The position numbers and the translations under genes were made by a program. This document shows positions 1-9,368 of a DNA stretch of 64,000 bases, in pieces (positions within the stretch are counted from its first letter, which is position 1; the number at the start of each line of letters is the position of its first letter). A model generated the notes under the pieces. That model was given only the letters and a program-made list of their open reading frames with translations, did not search any database and had not been told where the DNA came from. The stretch is from the NCBI RefSeq assembly GCF_018889995.1, contig NZ_CP076547.1, forward strand, positions 1,984,001 through 2,048,000, in the 5' to 3' direction. Source of the stretch: Subtercola sp. PAMC28395 (GTDB lineage Bacteria > Actinomycetota > Actinomycetes > Actinomycetales > Microbacteriaceae).

Positions 1-194
1 GCGAAATCGGTTCCGATGTCGCTCCGGTGAGCGCAACACGCGCCATCAGTACTCATGGGTCCAGTTCCGGACTGGTCGCCCCGCCCAAGAGAAGCCGGGT
101 CAACGCACCCGTCATTCTCGCGGTGACGGCCGGTGTGCTTGCAATCGGGGTCATCGGCCTCCTGCTCGCTGCCTTTGTTTTTCACATCTTCTAA
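1..194 (+). CDS. C-terminal fragment of a membrane protein
   Basis: An open frame enters from the left edge (first full codon at position 3) and stops at TAA 192-194. The visible 63 residues are a Ser/Thr/Pro-rich stretch with basic residues, followed by one long hydrophobic segment near the C-terminus that reads as a single transmembrane helix ending in HIF. The start lies outside the window. It sits 21 bp upstream of rsfS in the same direction, so the two are probably cotranscribed. In actinobacteria the gene before rsfS is often a small membrane protein downstream of nadD; that is context knowledge, not something seen here. No function can be assigned. Confidence 0.55.
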   Translation, partial: EIGSDVAPVSATRAISTHGSSSGLVAPPKRSRVNAPVILAVTAGVLAIGVIGLLLAAFVFHIF

Positions 195-236
195 CCGTTT
201 GGTAACCCACACTTCGTGACTGCAACACCTCGTTCC

Positions 237-2600
<2,364 letters not shown>

Positions 2601-2628
2601 AGTCGGCGACTCTCCGTCGGGGTGGGCG

Positions 2629-3060
2629 TTATTTGACGAAGACATGGGTCTCGCCGTCTCGTTCGTGAAACTCGAAGTCGTTGCGGATGTGATCGAGGAA
2701 TGCGCGCCGGTCGAAGACGAGGATGTTGTTCGGGATTGCCCACTCGCGTAGCGCGTGGTCGCGGGCGTCGCCCCAGCCGAGGCTGTCGATGAAGTCATCG
2801 ACGAATTGCTCGACTTTCTCGAAGGATGCCCAGTGCAGGTTGTTGAAGTCGGCTTCCATATCCGTGATCGATTCGATGCCGTTCCAGATGTGTTCGAGGT
2901 AGACGTCGAATGCCGCACCGTGCTCCGTGCGGAGGCATTCGAGGAGTCGTGCTTCCTGCCGTGATTCGGGCTGTGGCGGGGCTCGCAGCTCCGGGGTGGG
3001 CGGCGATGTTGTTCTGTTTTCGTCGTCACTGTCTGGGTAATTAATGTGTTCATTTTCCAT
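2629..3060 (-). CDS. Small acidic protein, possible ArdA-type antirestriction protein
   Basis: This 143-aa, strongly acidic protein has a disordered Pro/Glu-rich N-terminus (about 45 residues), then a folded part with an FDVYLEHIW motif, FEKVEQFVDDFIDSLGW and a terminal RRAFLDHIRNDF...THVF block. The order of an acidic helix, a short loop and a terminal aromatic HVF strand resembles the C-terminal region of ArdA DNA-mimic proteins, which inhibit type I restriction enzymes. The usual ArdA N-terminal domain is not recognisable, so the family call is tentative. ATG at 3060 follows a strong AAAGGAGAAC ribosome site. The gene overlaps the end of the replication-relaxation gene and is followed by the recombinase. 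An antirestriction role would fit a mobile element entering restricting hosts. Confidence 0.6.
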   Translation of the reverse strand: MENEHINYPDSDDENRTTSPPTPELRAPPQPESRQEARLLECLRTEHGAAFDVYLEHIWNGIESITDMEADFNNLHWASFEKVEQFVDDFIDSLGWGDARDHALREWAIPNNILVFDRRAFLDHIRNDFEFHERDGETHVFVK

Positions 3061-3865
3061 GGGGTTGTTCTCCTTTTCTGGTGTAGTTGTTCTGAGGTGT
3101 GAGAGGCGGCCCGTCACGGATGATGTCGGGGAGGTCGGTCAGCGTGAGTACGTGGAACATGCTCGCGGGCAGTTCCGCCGTGCTGATGTGCTGTCGCAGT
3201 TGTTCGCGTCGTTTCTCGGTGGGGACGATCCACAACACCGCCGGGAACACGCCGTGCGCCTTCTGCTCTGCGCCGGTGCGCCTGTACTGCACGTATTGCC
3301 AGCAGGTAGCGATGACACGGGCAGGGTTCTCGGTGGCGCGGTCAACTTCCACGAAGTAGCTGTCGGTGTACGTGCTGGCTCCTACGATCAGGTGCAGGTC
3401 GGGTCGGAGTGTGAGCGTCTGTCCGTGGGGGCCGAGGTAGCCCCTCCAGCAGGCGGGCTCGGTGTGTACCGTGAGGCCCGCCCCGGGGATCGTCCTGACC
3501 GTCTCGACGGCGACGATGCGTGACTCGGCGATCGCGAGGAGGTGTTCGAGGAACGTGGTCGAGATCAGTTGCGGTCGCTGCCTTCCCCCGCCCTGCTCGG
3601 TGATGGCCCGGTGGCCACTGGTTGTCAGCGCCCAGATCGTCGGGGCGGAACCACCCTGCCAGCCTCCAACACGTCGCTCGAGGTGAAGCAGCAGCCCTCG
3701 GTTTTCCAGTGTTGTCAGATGCCTGGTGGTTTGTCGGACCGCGGAACGTCTGCTGCCGTACTCACCTGCTGTCAGGCGTGCCAGCTGGTCTGTCGTTGCG
3801 AATCGAAGCTCAAGGAGCAACTGCAGCAACGTCCGATGGGCGGGATAGTTCAACGCCATGGTCAT
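3050..3865 (-). CDS. Replication-relaxation family protein
   Basis: The 271-aa product begins with a winged-helix-like region (RTLLQLLLELRFATTDQLAR, then LTTLENRGLLLHLERR). A nuclease-like core follows with LRPDLHLIVG and a DSYFVEVDRATENPARV stretch typical of Replic_Relax proteins of actinobacterial plasmids and integrative elements, where they are thought to act in replication or mobilisation. ATG at 3865 overlaps the TGA of the upstream 54-aa gene (ATGA), implying translational coupling. The neighbouring coupling ATPase supports a conjugation-related role. The N-terminal helix-turn-helix suggests that it binds DNA. No relaxase signature other than this domain is visible, so whether this protein nicks the element is unknown. 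Confidence 0.75.
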   Translation of the reverse strand: MTMALNYPAHRTLLQLLLELRFATTDQLARLTAGEYGSRRSAVRQTTRHLTTLENRGLLLHLERRVGGWQGGSAPTIWALTTSGHRAITEQGGGRQRPQLISTTFLEHLLAIAESRIVAVETVRTIPGAGLTVHTEPACWRGYLGPHGQTLTLRPDLHLIVGASTYTDSYFVEVDRATENPARVIATCWQYVQYRRTGAEQKAHGVFPAVLWIVPTEKRREQLRQHISTAELPASMFHVLTLTDLPDIIRDGPPLTPQNNYTRKGEQPHGK

Positions 3866-4026
3866 GGGCGTGCACCTGTCGGAGATAGCTGGCTGGGGTG
3901 ATCCCAAGGGATGGGGTCAGTCACGTCCGGTATCCACTGCTGTTCGGCCACACACCGGGCCACGGCGGTGACGTTCAGTCGAGCGATTCGTCTGTCGATT
4001 CGTCTCTTGTTCTGGCTGCCACTCAT
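3862..4026 (-). CDS. 54-aa basic protein between mobilisation genes
   Basis: A short frame starts at ATG 4026, overlapping the stop of the coupling ATPase by four bases (ATGA), and ends by overlapping the next gene's ATG in the same way. The peptide is basic at the N-terminus (KRRIDRRIARLNV) and ends in a Trp/Pro-rich segment. The double four-base overlap is the main evidence that it is translated. No family is recognised. It may be an accessory to the coupling protein or only a coupling frame that carries ribosomes from one gene to the next. Confidence 0.55.
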   Translation of the reverse strand: MSGSQNKRRIDRRIARLNVTAVARCVAEQQWIPDVTDPIPWDHPSQLSPTGARP

Positions 4027-6161
4027 CGTGGTGTTCTCCCGATGGGGCCGTCGTCCGGGTCGGTGTAGTCGGGTGTGGTTGGGGCGATGAGCGCGCGAAT
4101 CTGCTGCTCTGTCTCTGCTGCGGGCACGCCGTAGCGTTCGTGGCTGGCAGCATAGATCGCGGCTGGGTCGCCGGTTGCGGGTGGTGGTGGCGAGGTGGCG
4201 ATGGACATCCATCCGGTGCTTTGTCCGTGCTGCATGACGTTGGCGTACGCGTGGTACTTCGGCAGCAGCAGGAAGTCCTGAGTGTCGAGGCCGGGCGTGT
4301 GCTTCGCGATTGTGGAGGCGTCTGTGCCACCGAGACCGAAGTAGATTTTGCTGCGCGTGTTCGTTTCTATGGCTGCTTGCATGGCCGGGCTGAACTGCTT
4401 CAGATACTGGTTAGCGAGCGTGAACGCCGCTCCCAGCGAACGGGCTTGCGCGAGTGCATCGGATAAGTCGCCAGGCAGGCCCGCGATGAAGTCGGCGGCC
4501 TCATCGATGTAGATGCTGACGATGTGGCGGTGTGTCAGTCCGTCACGTTGCCGGGCAAGGATTCTCGTCCAGAGCTGCCCGATCAGGAGCGTGCCGAGTA
4601 GCCGGGCGGCGTCAGCGCCGAGGAGGCCTTTGTTGAGGTTCACGATGATGATGCGCCGATTCGTGAACAGATCGGTGAGATCGAAGGTCGGTTCGGATTG
4701 ACCGAGCACCGCACGCAGACCTGGCCTGAGGATGAGCTGGCGAAGCTTATTGAGAACGGGTCCGATCTCTTCCGCTTGTTGCGCCGGGGTTTTCTGGTCG
4801 TACTGCGCCCAGAACCCACCGAGCCCGATCGGGTCGTCAATGCCTGCCAGGATCTTCCGCCGGAACGCGGGGTTCGTCAAAAGCGGCGGTATCCAGAGGA
4901 GATTTGCGCCGTCTACTTGGGCGAGGGTGTTGAACACGGCGGTGTAGATGTCGGCGGAGCGGATTCCCCAGTGCTTGGAGAACACCGACTCGAATGTTGC
5001 CAGCAACGTGTCGGCCGTGACCGAAGCGTGGCTGAGTGTGCCGCGGAGAGGGTTGAATCCCACTGGGGCAGCGTTGGTCGGGTCGATGACGACAATGTCG
5101 TGTTCGCGGTTTTTCGGCACGTGAGCGAGGACACGGTCGGCCAGGTCGCCCTTGGGGTCGAGGACGAGTACTCCCCGCCCGGCGTGTATGTCGGCAGTGA
5201 TGAGGTTCAGCATGACAGTGGACTTCGCCGACCCTGTCGGGCCGAGCAGATGCGTGTGGAATGCGGCGTCGCGGATGGAGATGCCGACCTTTTCATTGTG
5301 CCCGGGCGCGCTGGCTGTTCCGATCACCCGGTCGGTGTGCAGCAGAGCGATCGGTGGTGGCAACTGCCTCGGGTGAATGCCGCCAAGAAGCGGTAGTGGC
5401 GGCTCTCCGATGGGCCAGCCGGTGAAACTCAAGATCTGGCCGCTGGTGAGCACCAGCGGCCACCGCCACGGAAGTGCACCCTGGTTGAGATGAACGGGAC
5501 TGCCAGTGACGGCACGGATGCGGGAACCAGAAGTTTCCAACACTCGAAGGGCTCCGACGATGTCGCCGACCATCTGGCGGGCACGGGCAGTGTCGACGCC
5601 GCTGGCTCCGATGCGCACGCTCATCGAGAACCCGTGCTGCTCATCTCGATGCTTACGTATTGATGCTGGAGTGGGCTTCGACGGAGGGATCGCGAGAACC
5701 TTCAGCCACGCGTGAAGGGGTTCACGCGGCCGCACCGGCGGCGTGTGCCGTCTGCCTAGGAGGAGTTGCAGCACGACCTCCTCGCCATCACGAAGTCGCG
5801 ACAGTGCGCCGTATAGGCCCCGGATGCTTGCGGTGATCCTTGCCGGGTCGAGACTGAGATCCGTCCCGCTGACTCGGAGCTCCGCTGTATGCCCCACCGG
5901 TTTCCGAACACGGCGCGGCATGTGTGCTCGAATGGCGAGGTGCGCAGCCAAGACGGTGATGGTGTTCTCGATACGCGCGGGGCGTGCGGCGATCAGCCAC
6001 CGCAGGCCCGCCTTCGTCGCACGGGTCTCAAGTACGACGGGTCCGAGAGCACCCGAGGCTGCGACCTGCTCGAGCGCGTTTCGGACCTGGTCGGGGGTGA
6101 GCGTGTCAGGCCAGGTCAGCTCGCGCCACTCCCACTCCTCGCGGTTATTCGTGATCATCAT
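4023..6161 (-). CDS. TraG/VirD4-like coupling ATPase (type IV secretory system ATPase)
   Basis: This 712-aa ATPase has a Walker A motif GPTGSAKST (about residues 307-315), VLVLDPKGDLADRV after it and a Walker B IYIDEAADF, followed by an ARSLGAAFTLANQYLKQ helix typical of TraG/TraM-contacting coupling proteins. The first 300 residues contain no clear transmembrane pair, so it is a soluble or peripherally bound variant as in many actinobacterial mobilisable elements. Such proteins deliver the nucleoprotein substrate to the transfer channel. ATG at 6161 (an ATGATG pair) follows an AAAGGTGG ribosome site and overlaps the upstream small gene. No VirB4 or pore genes are present in the island, so transfer would need help from another element. 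Confidence 0.85.
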   Translation of the reverse strand: MMITNNREEWEWRELTWPDTLTPDQVRNALEQVAASGALGPVVLETRATKAGLRWLIAARPARIENTITVLAAHLAIRAHMPRRVRKPVGHTAELRVSGTDLSLDPARITASIRGLYGALSRLRDGEEVVLQLLLGRRHTPPVRPREPLHAWLKVLAIPPSKPTPASIRKHRDEQHGFSMSVRIGASGVDTARARQMVGDIVGALRVLETSGSRIRAVTGSPVHLNQGALPWRWPLVLTSGQILSFTGWPIGEPPLPLLGGIHPRQLPPPIALLHTDRVIGTASAPGHNEKVGISIRDAAFHTHLLGPTGSAKSTVMLNLITADIHAGRGVLVLDPKGDLADRVLAHVPKNREHDIVVIDPTNAAPVGFNPLRGTLSHASVTADTLLATFESVFSKHWGIRSADIYTAVFNTLAQVDGANLLWIPPLLTNPAFRRKILAGIDDPIGLGGFWAQYDQKTPAQQAEEIGPVLNKLRQLILRPGLRAVLGQSEPTFDLTDLFTNRRIIIVNLNKGLLGADAARLLGTLLIGQLWTRILARQRDGLTHRHIVSIYIDEAADFIAGLPGDLSDALAQARSLGAAFTLANQYLKQFSPAMQAAIETNTRSKIYFGLGGTDASTIAKHTPGLDTQDFLLLPKYHAYANVMQHGQSTGWMSIATSPPPPATGDPAAIYAASHERYGVPAAETEQQIRALIAPTTPDYTDPDDGPIGRTPR

Positions 6162-6351
6162 GCCCACCACCTTTCTGCCCGGCAGTGCCCTCGGCCGGGT
6201 TCTGCTGATTCTTATGAGGCATACGGTCCTGTTCGTCAAGATGCATTGCTAGCAACAACAACGTGCGCGCGAAAGCCTCCCGGTCGAGCTCCTTCGCCCA
6301 GACAGGAGTGAGGCGGTGTCGGCCCGAAGCGCGACTTACGTTCCGTTTCAT
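6145..6351 (-). CDS. 68-aa hypothetical protein upstream of the coupling ATPase
   Basis: ATG at 6351 follows AAAGGGGTG at good spacing, and the stop lies inside the start region of the coupling ATPase, as expected for a coupled operon gene. The peptide contains an amphipathic WAKELDREAFARTLLLLAMHL helix and a polar Gly/His-rich tail. No family was recognised. Its position before the coupling ATPase suggests an accessory or regulatory role in mobilisation. Confidence 0.6.
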   Translation of the reverse strand: MKRNVSRASGRHRLTPVWAKELDREAFARTLLLLAMHLDEQDRMPHKNQQNPAEGTAGQKGGGHDDHE

Positions 6352-6373
6352 TGGGCACCCCCTTTCTGCGTCG

Positions 6374-6574
6374 TCAGAGCCAGGTGTTCCGGCGTCGCCA
6401 CCACCACACGGTGACCCAGATCACGGCGATGACAACGGCGGCGATCGCGAGGATCCACCAGACCGCCTTCAGAAGCTCGATGGTGAGAACCAAGAGGATG
6501 ACGCCGCCGAAGATGAGGAGGCAGGTTTTCCAGAATCTCTCCGCGAGCGATCGCGGCCCGCTGTTGTCCGGCAT
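6374..6574 (-). CDS. 66-aa membrane protein
   Basis: ATG at 6574 is preceded by GAGGGGTG. The peptide has a short polar N-terminus with a basic-aromatic patch (AERFWKT), then two hydrophobic spans (about residues 18-35 and 40-58) rich in Ile, Val and Leu, and ends WWWRRRNTWL, an interfacial Trp cluster followed by positive charges. It should be a small inner-membrane protein of the mobilisation operon, perhaps supplying the membrane anchor that the coupling ATPase lacks; this last point is inference. Confidence 0.65.
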   Translation of the reverse strand: MPDNSGPRSLAERFWKTCLLIFGGVILLVLTIELLKAVWWILAIAAVVIAVIWVTVWWWRRRNTWL

Positions 6575-6586
6575 GCTTCACACCCC

Positions 6587-7234
6587 TCACGCCTGTGTCT
6601 CGTGTACCGTCGCCGGTGCGTGTGCGGGGATGTTGTCGGCGGGCACGGGGTAGCCCCATTTCGCGAGCGACACAGTCGCGTCGCATTCATTGCCCCAGAT
6701 ATCCCAGTGCTTGCTTGATGGAGCAGAGCGCCTTGCAAACAATTCCAGGAACGGCCCGTCTCCGCCGACCAGTCTTTCCGCGATCAGATGGGTTTCCTCG
6801 GGCTTACGACTGTGGGCTTGCAGGGCGTGCATGCCCCAGTTCGGTTGGCCTTTGAACGCGACCTTCGTCCCCTTGCCCCGCACCCCGAGCAGCAGCAGTT
6901 CGCCGGAGTTGCGGAAGGTGTTCCCCAGCATCAGGCGGGGTTTCGCCCAGAAGTAGAAGCTGGTGTACCGGAACCCCCAGGCCTCGAGAACCTTGATGCC
7001 CAGCGGCACGGTCGCAGTTGTGACCCAGAGGAAGCAGAACGAGTTCTCGGCCATGATTTCTTTCATGGCGTCGCCCATCCCGAGGATGCGTTCATCGGTC
7101 ATAAGTTCGTAATGGTTGGCAGCGCCGAGGTCGCCTTTCTGCTGCAGCGACCACGGTGGATCACACAGCGCGGCACGGAAGGTGCCGGGCAGCGGCGTTC
7201 TATCTGGGTGATTGTGGTTGGTGTGGATACTCAT
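6587..7234 (-). CDS. MT-A70 family adenine N6-methyltransferase
   Basis: The 215-aa protein has the catalytic DPPW motif at residues 25-28 (ALCDPPWSLQQKG), then FLWVTTATVP, a YTSFYFWAKP stretch, and a HSRKPEETHLIAERL block followed by FLELFARR. These are typical of phage- and plasmid-borne MT-A70 methyltransferases that make N6-methyladenine in DNA using S-adenosylmethionine. Length fits the bacterial subfamily. ATG at 7234 follows an AAAGGAGAACA ribosome site, nearly identical to that of the ArdA-like gene. No cognate nuclease adjoins it; the restriction operon has its own HsdM. Likely roles are protection of transferred DNA or epigenetic regulation, both inferred. Confidence 0.88.
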   Translation of the reverse strand: MSIHTNHNHPDRTPLPGTFRAALCDPPWSLQQKGDLGAANHYELMTDERILGMGDAMKEIMAENSFCFLWVTTATVPLGIKVLEAWGFRYTSFYFWAKPRLMLGNTFRNSGELLLLGVRGKGTKVAFKGQPNWGMHALQAHSRKPEETHLIAERLVGGDGPFLELFARRSAPSSKHWDIWGNECDATVSLAKWGYPVPADNIPAHAPATVHETQA

Positions 7235-7463
7235 ACGGTGTTCTCCTTTCGGGAGGTGAAGAAATTTGTTGGCTGGCCCATCGGCATGGACGGCCCGGGG
7301 CGGTGTCAGCGACTATTACGCACCCCGGCCGCTGTTTCGCGAAGATGCCGCAGGAGCACTCCTCGAGCCGATCGGACACCGCGGTGACCGAGGCAGGGCC
7401 TCACCGGGGCGTGCACCGAGAGGCGTTGTTGTCGAATACGCAACACGCCCCGCTTTGGGAGAG
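7235..7463. other. Gene-poor gap in the mobilisation operon
   Basis: No convincing coding frame is seen in this 229-bp stretch. Plus-strand frames here lack ribosome sites and family features. An 8-bp inverted repeat (GCCCCGCT at 7447-7454 and AGCGGGGC at 7469-7476) straddles the stop codon of the 95-aa membrane protein gene and may form an RNA stem that attenuates or protects the upstream message, since it has no T-tract. Confidence 0.4.
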
Positions 7464-7751
7464 CTACGAGCGGGGCTCGTCGTGGTGACCGGTAGTCAGG
7501 AACATCGCCCTCGTCAGTGCCTTGGATGCTTCGTCGCGGTCGGACGCAAGATCCTCCGCCAGCGACAAGATCGTCCGCCGCAACCGTTCTGACGTCGCAT
7601 CTAGTTCCGCCTCAATTCGTGCGCGGCGGCGCTCCCGCCAGGCCTCGTATTCCGCCCACAGCACCTCGATGACGAACCAGGTCAAAAAAGCTGCAACGAC
7701 CCCCAAGAGAATGATGCTGATTACTCCCGCGACCGCCTGAAGGACGTCCAT
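7464..7751 (-). CDS. Small membrane protein with cytoplasmic coiled coil
   Basis: The roughly 95-aa product has one N-terminal transmembrane helix (VISIILLGVVAAFLTWFVIE), then a charged helical stretch (EAWRERRRARIEAELDA) and a polar tail. The stop of the upstream gene and the ATG of this one share a base (TGATG at 7753-7749); a GTG three bases earlier is an alternative. Such bitopic proteins with a charged helix are common in actinobacterial mobilisable elements but have no assigned function. Confidence 0.65.
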   Translation of the reverse strand: MDVLQAVAGVISIILLGVVAAFLTWFVIEVLWAEYEAWRERRRARIEAELDATSERLRRTILSLAEDLASDRDEASKALTRAMFLTTGHHDEPRS

Positions 7752-8056
7752 CACAGGCCCCGACCGATGCGCTGACCGGCCCCGATCGCGTACCCGGCGA
7801 TGATCGCTTCATAGAACTGCGCACCCGCCGGGGCAACCTTCATCTGCGCTTCGGCCTGCAGCACGAGCGTTGTCACGTTCGTGAGTGCCTGCGATGCCAG
7901 GAACGCGTACGCCTGCTCACGCACCGCCGCGATCTCCGTGTTGGCCGCGAGTGTTTCCACTTCCCGTTTGGTTTGACGGGCGAGGCCGCCGTTGATCTTC
8001 TGACCCTGCTGGGTCGTGTGCCCGCCGAACAGCGGCACCACTTGGTTATTGGACAT
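7751..8056 (-). CDS. 101-aa hypothetical protein, first gene of the mobilisation operon
   Basis: ATG at 8056 follows GGAAGGA. The product is an Ala-rich helical protein (REVETLAANTEIAAVREQA, then AYAFLASQALTNVTTLVLQAEAQ) with a Gly-rich ending. It has no signal peptide or catalytic motif. It leads the long minus-strand operon and faces the divergent 323-aa gene across a palindrome at 8081-8108, so it marks the promoter side. No family is recognised; a structural or partition-like helper is possible but unsupported. Confidence 0.65.
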   Translation of the reverse strand: MSNNQVVPLFGGHTTQQGQKINGGLARQTKREVETLAANTEIAAVREQAYAFLASQALTNVTTLVLQAEAQMKVAPAGAQFYEAIIAGYAIGAGQRIGRGL

Positions 8057-8080
8057 GAGTTGGGTCCTTCCGGTTGAAGA

Positions 8081-8108
8081 GAAGTACCCCGGATTTCCGG
8101 GGTACTTC
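8081..8108. promoter_or_regulatory. Perfect 12-bp inverted repeat in the divergent promoter region
   Basis: Arms GAAGTACCCCGG (8081-8092) and CCGGGGTACTTC (8097-8108) are exact complements around a 4-base ATTT spacer. The site lies 25 bp before the start of the minus-strand operon and 80 bp before the plus-strand 323-aa gene. The position suits an operator read by a dimeric regulator controlling both directions, or a transcript hairpin. It has no T-tract on either side, which argues against a terminator. Confidence 0.6.
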
Positions 8109-8187
8109 GACCATAAGAACCAGGCCGCGGTGTGCTTGAAACTCGGAATAAACTTGGAAACACTATGCAAGGCACAGGGGTCAAGTC

Positions 8188-9159
8188 ATGAGGCTGGACG
8201 AGGACGACGTCGCGACCCTTCACCAGCAGTTGACCTGGTTGACGAAACGGGAGGGCTTCATTCAGCGCCGCCTCAGCCAGGTAGGGATCGTCGACGAAGT
8301 CCTCCGCGGCTCCCTGGAGGATAGTTTTGAACGCCTCCGGCACCGATTCGTCTCCGCCATCCACACTCTGCCGGTTGAGCAAGCCGACCTTCTACTCGAT
8401 GTCTTCGCGCTCACTCCCGAGACCGAGAACATCACCGAGTTGATGACGCGACGAGAGTTTCATGGTGCGAAGCTTGGCCGCGGCGTCGACACGGTGCGGA
8501 CACGAGAAGCCGCGGCACTAAAGGCACTCCATTCCCGGCTCGTAACCGGCCGCTACGCCCAGGCACCATTGGTCCTCGACGTACCCGAGATGCACGGCGG
8601 CCTCATCTACGAAGAAACCAGCACTCTCATCGTCGTTGAAGACCGGCGCTGGCAGGCCACCTACGAGCACTACACGTTCGTCAACATGGCGGGCGAGCTC
8701 GACTACGTCACCATCGGCAGGTCCTACCCCGGAACCGTGACACCCAGCAGCACAGGCGCATTCAAGGTCAACAGCCGCGACGTAGACGGCGCGGGATGGA
8801 ACGACCACTTCTGGCACCTCAACACTGACCGCACCGCAGTAGAGCCGATGCAAGACCAAGAACGGTTCGACTTGCGCTTTCGCATCACCCCGCCAGAGGA
8901 CGGTAGCGAGCCGACGCCAATGACGCTCGGAAGCCGGGCACTTCATCACAGGTCACTCCTGTTCACCCTCCGCATCGGATTCGTCGGCGAACACCCTTGC
9001 AGCATCTGGAAATTCGAGGGAGCCAGTCCCTACGCCCGTCCGCACACCGCCAACGAATACAACCGCGTCCAACTCGACACCAAGAGCACCGCCACGATGA
9101 CTCTTCGGGATGTCCACGGCGGACTGTTCAACGGCTTCGCCTGGAACTGGGACGCCTGA
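8188..9159 (+). CDS. 323-aa protein with possible sigma-region-4-like helix; unknown function
   Basis: ATG at 8188 directly follows the divergent promoter region. Residues about 1-120 are helical, and the segment GRGVDTVRTREAAALKALHS resembles the recognition part of sigma-70 region 4 (pattern S-x-x-x-V-R-x-x-E-x-x-A-L-x-x-L), preceded by a helix ending LLLDVFAL. The remaining 200 residues look beta-rich with many aromatic residues and match no family I recognise. Standing alone and divergent from the mobilisation operon, with a perfect palindrome between them, it is a candidate regulator of the island. This is inference from one motif; it might equally be an unrelated accessory protein. Confidence 0.6.
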   Translation: MRLDEDDVATLHQQLTWLTKREGFIQRRLSQVGIVDEVLRGSLEDSFERLRHRFVSAIHTLPVEQADLLLDVFALTPETENITELMTRREFHGAKLGRGVDTVRTREAAALKALHSRLVTGRYAQAPLVLDVPEMHGGLIYEETSTLIVVEDRRWQATYEHYTFVNMAGELDYVTIGRSYPGTVTPSSTGAFKVNSRDVDGAGWNDHFWHLNTDRTAVEPMQDQERFDLRFRITPPEDGSEPTPMTLGSRALHHRSLLFTLRIGFVGEHPCSIWKFEGASPYARPHTANEYNRVQLDTKSTATMTLRDVHGGLFNGFAWNWDA

Positions 9160-9368
9160 TCGCAGTTTCGAGGTCTTCTCGAAAACACCTGATCATGCGA
9201 TAATTAAGCCAGATTGCAGTCCCTGGTCGAAGCACCTCATGCTCCCGACTGCATCACCATCAAGGGCTCACGCCTGGCGCGGCGCCCTACGCGAGTCTGT
9301 GGGGACCGGTACCGTGAGATCTGAACTGAGCACAACTTAACCGCGCGCCGACGCGCAGGAGACGAGAT

